A DNA stretch of 64,000 nucleotides from Psychrobacter maritimus (GTDB lineage: Bacteria; Pseudomonadota; Gammaproteobacteria; Pseudomonadales; Moraxellaceae), in the NCBI RefSeq assembly GCF_904846345.1, contig NZ_CAJHAJ010000002.1, forward strand, positions 372,001 to 436,000, written 5' to 3'. Under the pieces are notes generated by a model. The model was given only the letters and a program-made list of their open reading frames with translations. It was not told the DNA's origin and did not search any database. This document shows positions 46,196-55,936 of the stretch, one piece after another (the stretch's first letter is position 1; every line of letters begins with the position of its first letter). Both the position numbers and the translations under genes were made by a program.

Positions 46196-46285
46196 AGACT
46201 CCTGCAACTAAAATATTTAACAACTTTTTATCTACTTTTCTTTCTATATTTTTTTCTTAAACTAATGTGAATATTAGGAAACCTT

Positions 46286-46531
46286 ATGACAACCCCTGCT
46301 CGCAAACGTAAAAAAGCCGCCCCAAAAACTTTTAAGGCGGCTTATGATATTCTAAAAACCAATGCCGTCGAACTACAGCAACAAGATGAGCCAGACATTG
46401 ATAATCTAATGACGACTGTTGAAGAATCGATTGCCGCTTATCGCGTTTGCGAAACCCGTATCAATGCGGTACAGCAAGCTCTAGATGCCGCCTTCGCTGA
46501 AGAAGATAACACAGAGAATAGCGACATTTAA
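46286..46531 (+). CDS. xseB: Exodeoxyribonuclease VII, small subunit
   Basis: The 81-residue protein is helical, with FKAAYDILKTNAVELQQQDEPDIDNLMTTVEESIAAYRVCETRINAVQQAL, the XseB helical hairpin. It binds XseA in several copies to form active exonuclease VII. AGGAAA precedes the ATG. It nearly touches the convergent pncB gene (12 bases). Confidence 0.92.
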   Translation: MTTPARKRKKAAPKTFKAAYDILKTNAVELQQQDEPDIDNLMTTVEESIAAYRVCETRINAVQQALDAAFAEEDNTENSDI

Positions 46532-46543
46532 GTTAAGCCAATT

Positions 46544-47791
46544 CTACTCTGGCTCATCGACTTCAAACACTTGGCGCAAATAGGCAAGATAGGTATCGTT
46601 ATTGATCATGGTCTTGCCTGGACTGTCTGACAGCTTAGCAACTGGCTGTCCATTGCATTCAACCAATTTTAAGACGATGTTTATCGGGGTGATGCCCATG
46701 TCATTGGTCAAATTGGTGCCAATACCAAAGCTGGTTCTTATTTGACCTTTAAAGTACTGATGTAAATCCCAAGCTTTATTTAAATCCAAACCATCACTAA
46801 AGGTTAAAATTTTGGTTCTTGGATCTATCTTTAATTTCTTATAATGAGCAATAGCTTTATCGCCCCAAATATACGGGTCGCCACTATCATGACGCAAACC
46901 ATCGAAAAGCTTGGCAAAATACAAATCAAAGTCGCGTAAAAACGCATCCATACCAACGACATCGGTCAGCGCAATACCCAAATCACCACGATATTCATGT
47001 ACCCATGCTTCAAGCGCGGCTTTTTGTGAATCACGCAAACGCACATCCAATGCCTGAAATGCCTGCATAAACTCATGTGCCATCGTTCCTATCGGCGTCA
47101 TGCCGAGTTTTTTTGCCAAATAAACATTGGAAGTTCCACTGACAATTTTTGGTTCCGCTTTATGTAAAGTCTCAACCACATGAGCTTGCCATACTTTACT
47201 AAAACGTCTACGAGTCCCAAAGTCAGCGACGATAAACGGCGGTGTCGGTCTATCACGGCTGTAATTTGCTTGTTCTTCTGCATAGCGATGCAACAAAGCC
47301 ACTTTTTCATCAAGCCTACGCTGCCCTTCTTCAATGACGCTGGCATTTGATAACGCCCTAAAGTACAGCTCATTGACTATCGCTAAGACAAACACCTCAA
47401 AGAACATCGCCTGAATCATCGGCCCTTCAATATCGATACATAAACGATTTTTGTCATCGATACTGACTGTGATAAAACGACGTTTTAGCTTAAATAATTC
47501 CAAATAATCCACGAAATCTGAGCGCATAAAGCGCAACTTACGTAAATATTCCAGCTCATCTTCTAAAAATCGCAATTCACATAAGCTGTCTAGCTGTTGC
47601 TCTAAATCTTCTTTGATATCAGCTAAAGGATAAACCGTGTCTTGATTATTGCGGCAGCGGAAACGATAAACACCATGGGTCTGCGGAAACTGATGCAGCA
47701 TGGCTTGCAGCATGGTAAATTTATATAAGTCGTTATCGAGTAAAGAAGTAATAATGGGTTCAAAAGTTTTAGAAGTATGAGTAACGGTCAT
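46544..47791 (-). CDS. pncB: Nicotinate phosphoribosyltransferase
   Basis: The 415-residue enzyme converts nicotinate, PRPP and ATP to nicotinate mononucleotide in NAD salvage. PncB motifs are visible: [52 protein letters not shown] (the histidine phosphorylated in catalysis lies in this region), [18 protein letters not shown] and [10 protein letters not shown]. Length matches E. coli PncB (400). Confidence 0.96.
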   Translation of the reverse strand: MTVTHTSKTFEPIITSLLDNDLYKFTMLQAMLHQFPQTHGVYRFRCRNNQDTVYPLADIKEDLEQQLDSLCELRFLEDELEYLRKLRFMRSDFVDYLELFKLKRRFITVSIDDKNRLCIDIEGPMIQAMFFEVFVLAIVNELYFRALSNASVIEEGQRRLDEKVALLHRYAEEQANYSRDRPTPPFIVADFGTRRRFSKVWQAHVVETLHKAEPKIVSGTSNVYLAKKLGMTPIGTMAHEFMQAFQALDVRLRDSQKAALEAWVHEYRGDLGIALTDVVGMDAFLRDFDLYFAKLFDGLRHDSGDPYIWGDKAIAHYKKLKIDPRTKILTFSDGLDLNKAWDLHQYFKGQIRTSFGIGTNLTNDMGITPINIVLKLVECNGQPVAKLSDSPGKTMINNDTYLAYLRQVFEVDEPE

Positions 47792-48017
47792 GTTACAGCC
47801 TTAAATACAAAAATGAAAAGCCGCCAAACAAAGCGAGCGACGAAATAGGTATCAATAACTATCAAGGTGTTAATAATAGAAAACGTTAAGATTTTGAGTA
47901 TAACGAAGTTTGTCTCATTTTTCATAATTCAACGGTTATAACAGCAAAAATACAACGATAATAAACGTATTCATCATGTGGCTATAGCCTATAAATTTGA
48001 AACATCAGCCATAAAAA

Positions 48018-48042
48018 AGACGTTAAGCCTATACTTAACGTC
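48018..48042. terminator. Hairpin terminator after the Msr fusion gene
   Basis: AGACGTTAAG (48018-48027) pairs with CTTAACGTCT (48034-48043) around CCTATA, with an A-run before (T-run on the minus strand), 30 bases beyond the gene's stop. Confidence 0.75.
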
Positions 48043-48073
48043 TCTTCATGAGTTTAATTATCAAGGTTAATCA

Positions 48074-49924
48074 TTAAGGTTTTGCAGGCTTTACCAATTT
48101 TACCAAGGGCGCATAGCCTGACTGCGGCATCACATCGACTGGGATAAACTGTAACGCCCCGCCATTGATACAATAACGCAGCCCGCCACGGTCTTTTGGT
48201 CCATCAGGGAATACATGACCCAAATGCGAGTCTGCTACCCGTGAGCGAATCTCAGTACGCACCATATTAAAGGCGGTATCGTCGTGTTGGGTAATGACTT
48301 GCTTATCAATTGGCTTGGTAAAGCTTGGCCAACCGCAGCCAGACTGGTACTTGTCGGTTGATAAAAATAATGGCTCACCGTTTACGACATCGACATAAAT
48401 ACCCGGCGCAAATAAATTGTCGTATTCATGACTAAAGGCGCGCTCAGTACCGGCATCTTGCGTGATATTGTATTGTGCTTTGGTTAGGGTATTCTTCAGC
48501 GCACCTTTATCAAAGCCCGCATAGCGTTTAGGATCTAAGGTTTCAGCGACCGTATTTGCAGGCGCAAGCTTGGTACGCGCAGTGCCTTCCGGTTTATCAT
48601 CGGCGAGGCTTAAATCGACATGACAATAACCATTAGGGTTTTTGGCAAGGTAATCTTGATGATACATCTCAGCCAAGTAAAAATTATCCAGCGGTGCGTT
48701 TTCTACTACAACTTTTTGTTTATACTGGCTTTGCACACGTTTGAGAGCAGCATCAATCACCGCTTTGTCTGCTTTATCGGTGTAATAAACGCCAGAACGG
48801 TACTGAACGCCGCGATCATTACCTTGCTTATTAAGACTGGTTGGATCTATCACGCGTAAGTAGTATTTCAAAATAGTATCAAGATCGGTTTTATCCGCAT
48901 CATAGGTTACTTTTACAGCTTCGGCATGACCTGAGCCACGAATGACTTGCTCATAGCTTGGATTGGCTGTATCGCCATTGGCATAGCCTGATACCGCATC
49001 GACGACACCTTCGACGCGTTCCATATAAGCCTCAACGCCCCAGAAACAGCCACCTGCTAGATAAATTGATCGCGTATTAATCGCCTTACCTTTATCGTTA
49101 TAATAAACGCCATCTTTTTGCTTAATGGTTTCAATCTTACTATTGTTATCTAATGCTTGGGCGTTTGCCGGTTTGGCATTGCCTGCTTTTAGTTCGGCAA
49201 AATCATTATCAGCGTTTTCAGCGAGGGCATAAGCTTGCTCTGCCGATATATTGCCTTTTACCAAATGTACCAAGTTGCCATTTTTATCGAGTATCGCCCA
49301 GCTAGGATACACTTGTACGCCAAGCTTATTAATCAGCTCACCTGAAGCGTCAGACAATACTGGCAGCTTAGGATAGTCGGCTTGCACGCCCGCATACCAA
49401 GTACTGAACTCACCATCAGCTTTTTCATTGAGATGACCAGGACTGGCAACGGTGACCACATTTAAATCCGCAAATTTAGGATCGGTACGCCACTCTTCGG
49501 TTTCTGCAAGCGTCCCTAGGCATAACGGGCACCAGCTTGCCCAGAATTTAATCAAAGTTGGTTTATTAGGGTCAATGACCGCAGCACCTGTTTTGCCCAA
49601 GCCCTTTGTTAATTGCGGCAACGCCTGCATTTGCCCAAGCATGTCAGACGGTAACATATCACGTGAGCTTTTCACGCCCCTGTTTTGGCTACCTGTATTG
49701 GCGCTACTACTGGCATTGCTCTTAGCATTGTTTTCTGCGCTACTCATTTGCCCACAAGCAACCAATATCCCTGCACTTAATACGGTCGTCACCCCAAAAG
49801 CGCTGACATTTTTTAGCCAACGCGCTGCTGCACGCGGTGAAGAGGTCGCTAAATCACTAGCGTTGATGCGCTCATGATAACGGATTTTTTTCTGCGACTT
49901 ATTATCTTGTTTATCAGGTAGCAT
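48074..49924 (-). CDS. msrAB: TlpA-MsrA-MsrB fusion methionine sulfoxide reductase lipoprotein (PilB-like)
   Basis: The 616-residue protein joins three domains: a thioredoxin/TlpA-like domain (about residues 110-240) with CPLC at 132-135, MsrA (about 285-440) with catalytic Cys293 in GGCFWG, and MsrB (about 480-600) with Cys530 in GCGWPSF and catalytic Cys585 in RYCINGG. It reduces both stereoisomers of methionine sulfoxide in envelope proteins; the thioredoxin domain regenerates the Msr domains from the membrane reductase DsbD. This is the Neisseria PilB layout. Upstream is a signal with a lipobox-like LVAC (Cys57), so it may be lipid-anchored. The start has AAGGA upstream but about 40 N-terminal residues before the hydrophobic core are unusually long. 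Confidence 0.95.
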   Translation of the reverse strand: MLPDKQDNKSQKKIRYHERINASDLATSSPRAAARWLKNVSAFGVTTVLSAGILVACGQMSSAENNAKSNASSSANTGSQNRGVKSSRDMLPSDMLGQMQALPQLTKGLGKTGAAVIDPNKPTLIKFWASWCPLCLGTLAETEEWRTDPKFADLNVVTVASPGHLNEKADGEFSTWYAGVQADYPKLPVLSDASGELINKLGVQVYPSWAILDKNGNLVHLVKGNISAEQAYALAENADNDFAELKAGNAKPANAQALDNNSKIETIKQKDGVYYNDKGKAINTRSIYLAGGCFWGVEAYMERVEGVVDAVSGYANGDTANPSYEQVIRGSGHAEAVKVTYDADKTDLDTILKYYLRVIDPTSLNKQGNDRGVQYRSGVYYTDKADKAVIDAALKRVQSQYKQKVVVENAPLDNFYLAEMYHQDYLAKNPNGYCHVDLSLADDKPEGTARTKLAPANTVAETLDPKRYAGFDKGALKNTLTKAQYNITQDAGTERAFSHEYDNLFAPGIYVDVVNGEPLFLSTDKYQSGCGWPSFTKPIDKQVITQHDDTAFNMVRTEIRSRVADSHLGHVFPDGPKDRGGLRYCINGGALQFIPVDVMPQSGYAPLVKLVKPAKP

Positions 49925-50510
49925 GGTGGATCCTTTTTACGAAGTCTTGCGAGCAAATACTTAGTTTGAATGGTCTTTTATGGTTTTTTATAGGCTTGTT
50001 ATGCTGTTTATTAGGGTAATTATGCTTAGACTAAATGCGTTAGGAGCGCTATAAAATCTAGACAGGATATATATAAAGGTTATGAGATAAAGGCGGTTAG
50101 GTTAATTAAGGATAGCTAGAATTTAAGATAATAATAAGACACTTATCTACATTAGATTATCTTAATAGTATAAACCTATAATGGAGTTTCCTTTAAGATT
50201 TAATGACAGCTCACTACACTTTTTTAACAACGCAGTAAGGTTGTTGATATAGAAATTAGAGATATGGGAGTAGTAGCAATAATGATGCCTAGTGACTTTT
50301 GCTTAGTGACTGTTTATCTAGTGACTTTTGCTTAGTCACTTTTTGTTTAGTTACTTTTATATGAGGCTAAATGAGAGGAAAATCAATATCTGCAAACAAA
50401 TCAATCTCTTATCTAATTATTTCACACTTAAAAACCCACTATTAGAATCAATTTTTTGCAGCAGTTAATTTAAAAAATTAATTATTAAGTAAGTCTGGCA
50501 TTTGATTGAA
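49925..50510. other. 586-bp spacer with degenerate direct repeats
   Basis: No gene is found. From about 50290 to 50360 a 14- to 16-base word of the type TAGTGACTTTTGCT recurs in about five degenerate copies. The remainder is AT-rich without clear structure. Confidence 0.5.
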
Positions 50511-51413
50511 TTAACTTTTAGCCCTCATAAACTGTGCAACATAATCATCGGCTGGATTTTGGCGTAATTCATTTGGTGTACCCGTTTGCACTAAGCGTCC
50601 ACCATTTAAAATACTAATACGCTGACCGACTTTGACGGCTTCATCGATATCATGAGTGATGAAGACAATGGTCTTATTGAGCCGTGCTTGTAGCTCAAGT
50701 AATTGGTCTTGCAATTGCGCACGAATGAGGGGGTCAAGCGCGGAAAATGCTTCGTCCATCAGCAAGATTGGATTATCCGTCGCCAAAGCGCGCGCAAGAC
50801 CAACACGCTGCTGCATACCACCCGAAAGCTCATCAGGATAGCTATGCTCTAGGTTGGGAAGCCCGACTTCATGAAGCCAATGCCGAGCAACTTCATGACG
50901 CTCGCTCACACTCATCTTACGCACACGCAGACCGTAAGCGACGTTTTGCATCACCGTCATATGTGGCACTAAACCAAAGTGCTGAAATACCATGCTGACC
51001 GTTTGCTGCCGATAATGTTGTAGCTCCTTATCATTAAGCTCTAAAATATTAATAGCCGAGTTGATATTGGCAGCGGTTTGGGACGAACCTTCCTCTGCTA
51101 TCGGGCTTTGCGCATTGTCCTTATTTTTTGCATTGATATTGGTATCAACCCATATTTTGCCACTGGTTGGATCAATCAATCGATTGATATGGCGTATCAA
51201 GGTTGATTTTCCTGAACCTGATAGCCCCATAATACAATGCAGCTCGCCCGCCTTAATATCCAAATTAATATCATATAGCCCGACCGAGTAGCCCGTTTGC
51301 TCCTTGACCGCAATGCTATCCATACCTTCAGCCAATAATGCCAATGCAGACTGTGCTTGCGAGCTATTGGCATTATAAATCTTACTGATGTTCTCTAGCT
51401 GGATATGGTTCAT
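50511..51413 (-). CDS. proV: Glycine betaine/proline-type ABC transporter ATPase
   Basis: From the ATG at 51413 the protein has 300 residues. Walker A is GLSGSGKST, the signature is LSGGMQQRVGLARAL, Walker B is PILLMDEAFSALDP and the H-loop is VFITHDIDEA, typical of ProV/OpuAA. The C-terminal pair of CBS domains of E. coli ProV (400 residues) is absent. About 35 Asn/Ala/Ser-rich residues are inserted between the Walker A helix and the Q-loop (region INAKNKDNAQSPIAEEGSSQ). It powers the importer encoded just upstream on this strand (94-base gap). Substrate by family: betaine, choline or proline betaine. Confidence 0.9.
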   Translation of the reverse strand: MNHIQLENISKIYNANSSQAQSALALLAEGMDSIAVKEQTGYSVGLYDINLDIKAGELHCIMGLSGSGKSTLIRHINRLIDPTSGKIWVDTNINAKNKDNAQSPIAEEGSSQTAANINSAINILELNDKELQHYRQQTVSMVFQHFGLVPHMTVMQNVAYGLRVRKMSVSERHEVARHWLHEVGLPNLEHSYPDELSGGMQQRVGLARALATDNPILLMDEAFSALDPLIRAQLQDQLLELQARLNKTIVFITHDIDEAVKVGQRISILNGGRLVQTGTPNELRQNPADDYVAQFMRAKS

Positions 51414-51506
51414 CGTTGCTCTCACTATTTGTATTTTTTATTTGCATTGTTTCGTGATGGTCACTTTTACTGCTTGTGATATTCACTTCTAATATGGAGC
51501 ACAGTG

Positions 51507-53450
51507 CTAACCAATCGGACGTCTGCCAGCGTCGATGGTTTTTTGCCGTGCGCGCTTACCTTGACCGAATGCTTGCGTAATACGGTCAATGATAATCGCA
51601 ACGATGACAATCGCTGTACCAGCTTGCAAGCCCTGACCGATATTGAGCGTTTGGATAGATTGCAAGACATCTTCGCCAAGACCGGGGGCACCAATCATAG
51701 AAGCCAATACCACCATAGAAAGTGACATCATTACCGCCTGATTAATACCCGCCATGATACTGGGGAGCGCTTGGGGTAATTTAATCCAAATAAGTAGCTG
51801 CAGATGCGTACTACCGAACGAGCGCCCTGCCTCGACCATCTCATGATTGACTTGGGTAATGCCCAAAGTCGTCAAACGAATCAGTGGCGGCAAGGCATAA
51901 ATAATGGTGGCAAATAGCGCTGGTACTTTACCAATACCAAACAGCATGAGCACCGGAATAAGATAAACAAAGCTTGGCATAGTCTGCATGACATCTAGTA
52001 TCGGTGTCACAATCTTACGCAGGATTTTACTACCTGACATGGCAATGCCAATAGGAATACCAATCACTACCGTGACCAATACCGATACGATAAGCAGCGC
52101 AAAGGTGTCAATCAAGGCGCCCCATAGCCCAAACGCGCCGATAAGAAACAATCCTGCCCCGCACGCCAGCGCAAACCAAATTTTACGCACGCCAAACCAC
52201 GCCAATACCGTCACAAGTGCAATAATTAGCCAAGGCGGAATAACCGTTAATAGCCGCTCAATGGGTAGCAATAGATAGGTTAACGCCACCGTACTGATAG
52301 TACGAAACACGTCACCGTAGTTTTGGACAACGTTTGCTAATATATTATTAAGCGGGGTCTCAAGTGACCATGAAGGGAAGCTTGATGATAAGCCAAATTT
52401 GCTATCACTGGATGCCCCGTTATTACTATCACCAGTATTCGCAACAGCCGCGCCTGTTAGGCTAATACCTAACTTAGCAGCAAGTCTTGTGGCCGCTTCC
52501 TCAGATAGCCAATGTTGCCAAATGTGTGGATTCTCACGCAAAAACGTTAAGGCTTGCTCATCGCCGCTCCGTTTACTTTCACTCATCTCTAAGATAGCCC
52601 CATTGAGCTCATCGGAGCTAAACTGAACCTTTTTGAAGACAGCAGCCAGCTCAGGATTAGATTCAATAAACGGTGTCGATACCGCGATACCTAAAGGCGA
52701 TACTGGAAATCCAGAAACACAGTCCGCTGTGCCATCAGCAAGTAGCAAGTCTTGCCAGCAAGCGTCGTCATGGGCGGGAAATGCTAATGGCGCAAAGTCA
52801 TACTTTGCCATCAAGCCAGTAGGCTGCCAGTAATAGAATAATAGCGGTTTATGCTGTTCAAAAGCGGAGGCAATCTCGGCATCGAGCGCAGCACCGGTTC
52901 CGGGATGGGCATTGTTAAAAATACTGTCTAAACCGGTATTTTTAAGCAAACGGCTATTAAATATCTCACACGTCCAACCAGACGGACAATTCATAAAACG
53001 CGATTTTCTTGGGTCTTCAGGGTCTTTAAACAGCTCAGCGTACTTAGGCAAATCTTGGTAGCTGCGTAGACCTGGGTTTTCGTCTAGGACATATTTGGGT
53101 ACATACCAACCTTGAGTAGCACCGCCTTTCAGCGTATCGCCAATGACCGCGACTTTATTTTGGGCGATGGCTTGCTCCATGATTGGCGAGCGCCCAACCC
53201 ACTGCTCGCCAATCACTTGAATGTCGTTTTGTGATAATGCGGTTTCAAGCGCAGGACCGGCGCCCGGCACTTCTTCAATTGTACAATCATAGCCATCTTC
53301 AGCGATGTACTTAAGCACCCCAGAGATAAACTGACCGCTCTCCCATGTCAGTGCGCCAAATTTGATGGGTGCATCACAAGCTGCTGACGCCGATACCGGC
53401 AGCAACAAGGCACTCATACACAGTAAACTTAACGCAATCCATTGGCGCAT
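51507..53450 (-). CDS. Glycine betaine-type ABC importer: binding protein fused to permease
   Basis: The 647-residue protein starts with a signal peptide (cleavage near VSASAA, residue 24). Residues about 25-330 form an OpuAC/ProX-type substrate-binding domain (FGALTWESGQFISGVLKYIAEDGYDC, GEQWVGRSPIMEQAI, FYYWQPTGLMAKYDF). The C-terminal 290 residues are a ProW-type permease with about six helices and the EAA loop EMVEAGRSFGSTHLQLLIWIKLPQALP. The partner ATPase gene follows. Fusing binding protein before permease puts the domains in the opposite order from OpuABC-type fusions. Function is inferred as osmoprotectant or choline uptake. Confidence 0.9.
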   Translation of the reverse strand: MRQWIALSLLCMSALLLPVSASAACDAPIKFGALTWESGQFISGVLKYIAEDGYDCTIEEVPGAGPALETALSQNDIQVIGEQWVGRSPIMEQAIAQNKVAVIGDTLKGGATQGWYVPKYVLDENPGLRSYQDLPKYAELFKDPEDPRKSRFMNCPSGWTCEIFNSRLLKNTGLDSIFNNAHPGTGAALDAEIASAFEQHKPLLFYYWQPTGLMAKYDFAPLAFPAHDDACWQDLLLADGTADCVSGFPVSPLGIAVSTPFIESNPELAAVFKKVQFSSDELNGAILEMSESKRSGDEQALTFLRENPHIWQHWLSEEAATRLAAKLGISLTGAAVANTGDSNNGASSDSKFGLSSSFPSWSLETPLNNILANVVQNYGDVFRTISTVALTYLLLPIERLLTVIPPWLIIALVTVLAWFGVRKIWFALACGAGLFLIGAFGLWGALIDTFALLIVSVLVTVVIGIPIGIAMSGSKILRKIVTPILDVMQTMPSFVYLIPVLMLFGIGKVPALFATIIYALPPLIRLTTLGITQVNHEMVEAGRSFGSTHLQLLIWIKLPQALPSIMAGINQAVMMSLSMVVLASMIGAPGLGEDVLQSIQTLNIGQGLQAGTAIVIVAIIIDRITQAFGQGKRARQKTIDAGRRPIG

Positions 53451-53818
53451 GGGATATCCTATTTATGATTTTTATTATCAGTATTAATATTAGTATTAGT
53501 ATTAACGCTAAAGTTAGTAGTACTGACATCTTGAACCAAGAGTATGTTGCCTTTGACTAGTTTGGTGATTAATGCCTAAATTAGCTATTGCTGATTAATC
53601 TAAAATTGACACTATAATCGTTTAGGCTTACTACAAAGTGTAGCGATTTATAGATAGGATGACAAATGCTCATTAATTTTAATTGTTGGTTTTTAACTAT
53701 TGGTTATTAATCACTAAATTTTAGGCAAAAAAATAGCACCTACCTGAATAGATGCTATTTTTTATCATGTTGCTTGCTTAACCAAAAACTGTTTTATCAT
53801 TGGCTATTTTATTATTGG
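53451..53818. other. Spacer upstream of the fused importer gene
   Basis: A short hexamer array ATTAGT/ATTAAT is visible around 53478-53510. A stem AAATAGCA (53731-53738) / TGCTATTT (53753-53760) with T-run lies next to the aldehyde dehydrogenase stop (see terminator). No gene is seen. Confidence 0.5.
53728..53764. terminator. Terminator downstream of the aldehyde dehydrogenase gene
   Basis: AAAAAATAGCA pairs with TGCTATTTTTT around CCTACCTGAATAGA (about 53728-53764). It lies about 55 bases beyond the minus-strand stop codon. Confidence 0.7.
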
Positions 53819-55321
53819 CTATTTCAAAAACAGCGCCATGGCTTTTTTAAACAAGCCACCGTATGGCGGTAGTAAAATATTAAGACCATTCAACTTCGAT
53901 TGTACAAACACAGGCTTCATATGACTAAGACGCTCAACGCCAGCTTTACCGTGATAAGCGCCCGTACCTGAGTGTCCAACACCGCCAAACGGCAAATCAT
54001 GTTGCGCCACATGCATAATGACTTCATTAATACACAGGCCACCCGATACCGTATTATTACGCACCTGATCTATCTCGCTATTGTTATCACCAAAGACGTA
54101 TAGCGCCAACGGGCGTGGACGCTCATTGATAAAACGAATGGCATCATCAAGGCTGTCATAGTGCATCAAGGGTAAAATCGGGGCAAAAATCTCGTTTTGC
54201 ATGACATCGCTATCAGGCGCAGGCTCACTGACAATCACGGGTGGCATCAGGCGGCTGTCAATATCAGCATCCGTATCAGTCAGCGGATGAACCTCATCGC
54301 CTGCCAAGCCATCTAGATAGCCTTGTACACGTTTAAACTGCGCACCATTAATGATGTGCGAATAGTCAGGATTGTCTGCAATATTGGGATAATGTTTTTC
54401 CATCCACTCTTTTGCCAGACGGATAAACTCTCCATGATATCGACGCGGAATGAGCACATAATCAGGCGCAATACAGGTCTGACCGGCATTAAGCGTTTTA
54501 CCCATCATCACGCGATTGACGGCGTTTTCTAAGTTGGCACCTTCCAAAATGACGACAGGCGACTTACCACCAAGCTCAAGGGTGACCGGCGTTAAATTTG
54601 GTGCAGCAGCAGCCATGACCTTTTTGCCGACCGCGGTTGAGCCGGTATATAATAAATGATCAAAGGGCAGTTGGCTAAAGGCTTGAGCAATCTCAACTTC
54701 GCCGATGACCACAGAAACCATATCCGGTGAAAAATAACGTGAAATGGTTTCAGCAAAGGTTTGGGCAAATTGCGGTGCGGCCTCGCTCATTTTAATCATA
54801 ATGCGATTACCCGCCGCCAACGCATCAATCATAGGTCCGACTGCCAAAAACAGCGGGTAATTCCAAGGCACCATAATACCGACCACGCCAAGCGGCTGCG
54901 GCTGAATCTCATTATGAGCCGGCATATAAAGCGCTGAAATCGATACACGCTGCGGTTTCATCCATTTTTTACCATGTTTTCTGGCATGGCTGATACCGGT
55001 AAAACTCGGAAACAGCTCAGCGAACTGGGTCTCTGACTCACTGCGATAGCCAAAATCGGCGCTAATCGCTTTGGCAAGTAGCTCTTGATTGTCGCTTAGC
55101 ATCACCTCTAGATTGTCGAGTTGATTTTCACGCGTGGCCCAATCATTGATGGGCTGCGTACGGCTCAAATTTTGCAGGCGTAAAAATTGCGCCTGCATAT
55201 CAGCGACGGTCTTAATGATGCTAAGGGATTCGTTTGCATCATTGGCATGGTTTGAAGCTTGAGCTTGGTTGGTTGGCGTCGGCTCGCTTTGGAAAAGCGT
55301 GTTCTGATTATTATCGGTCAT
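53819..55321 (-). CDS. Coniferyl-aldehyde-dehydrogenase-like NAD(P)-dependent aldehyde dehydrogenase
   Basis: The 500-residue protein is an aldehyde dehydrogenase of the membrane-associated/coniferyl (CalB) branch. The catalytic cysteine lies in NAGQTCIAPDYVL, the glutamate in LELGGKSPVVIL, and the NAD site in PWNYPLFLAVGPMIDALAAGN and TGSTAVGKKVM. The first 45 residues are a polar extension. The C-terminal region ends in a hydrophobic stretch (LLPPYGGLFKKAMALFLK) as in fatty-aldehyde enzymes, so oxidation of fatty aldehydes is possible; acr1 lies about 5.6 kb away. AAGGAAG precedes the ATG. Confidence 0.9.
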   Translation of the reverse strand: MTDNNQNTLFQSEPTPTNQAQASNHANDANESLSIIKTVADMQAQFLRLQNLSRTQPINDWATRENQLDNLEVMLSDNQELLAKAISADFGYRSESETQFAELFPSFTGISHARKHGKKWMKPQRVSISALYMPAHNEIQPQPLGVVGIMVPWNYPLFLAVGPMIDALAAGNRIMIKMSEAAPQFAQTFAETISRYFSPDMVSVVIGEVEIAQAFSQLPFDHLLYTGSTAVGKKVMAAAAPNLTPVTLELGGKSPVVILEGANLENAVNRVMMGKTLNAGQTCIAPDYVLIPRRYHGEFIRLAKEWMEKHYPNIADNPDYSHIINGAQFKRVQGYLDGLAGDEVHPLTDTDADIDSRLMPPVIVSEPAPDSDVMQNEIFAPILPLMHYDSLDDAIRFINERPRPLALYVFGDNNSEIDQVRNNTVSGGLCINEVIMHVAQHDLPFGGVGHSGTGAYHGKAGVERLSHMKPVFVQSKLNGLNILLPPYGGLFKKAMALFLK

Positions 55322-55936
55322 TTATCTTCCTTGTCATAGGCGTTAGAGTCGGCACGCTATAATATATTTAAGACTCTGAATACATGATCAGGCGTAATAT
55401 ACGCCGCCTATATCTTATATGGCACTTATATACTCACCTTCAACTGATGGCTGTTGATGAACAGTTTTCAATAATGAAGGCAGATGAGATTCCTTTCAAT
55501 GCTATTCGACACTATTTTAGTCAACGCCGTTTAATGTAGCGCATCGACCAGTGAATGAACAGCACCTTTGATTGACTAGTGGGTCTGTATGAAATACGTG
55601 TCATTTAAGGCCTATATTGCTGCTATTTATCAGTATTTTTACTGCCGCTAGATGGAGTAAGCGAATAGCGCAGCTGACGCAAATATAGAGTTGGGCACAA
55701 TTGCTAAAACTGCTACACTGAATCGCAGTAATAGGATTTATCCAATCTACAAATGCGATCATGCTGTTGGGATTAATTTTTCGCAGCCTCTGTCTGCATC
55801 GGCACAGCAAGGAAGATTAATCCGAGCAGCATCTGTGTATAAATCTATTGCTTATATTTAGTATTGACTATCACTCTAGGCAACTAGACTCTAAAAACAT
55901 CCTTCTAAAACATCAAAATATAAGACAGTCATTCTT
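55322..55936. other. 615-bp divergent spacer containing repeat copy E
   Basis: Between the divergent aldehyde dehydrogenase and lipB genes. Apart from the repeat at 55763-55830, no gene or clear RNA is seen; the promoters of both neighbours must lie here. Confidence 0.5.
55763..55830 (+). repeat. Intergenic palindromic repeat, copy E (68 bp)
   Basis: GCTGTTGGGATTAA at 55763-55776 pairs with TTAATCCGAGCAGC at 55817-55830. Inside are TTTTTCGCAGCCTCTGT and GGCACAGCAAGGAAG, the family core. It lies about 107 bases upstream of lipB. Confidence 0.88.

Noticed and set aside
55601..55810. Minus-strand open frame with a C-rich start before lipB.
   Set aside because: It is the reverse of repeat copy E and its flank, with no ribosome binding site.
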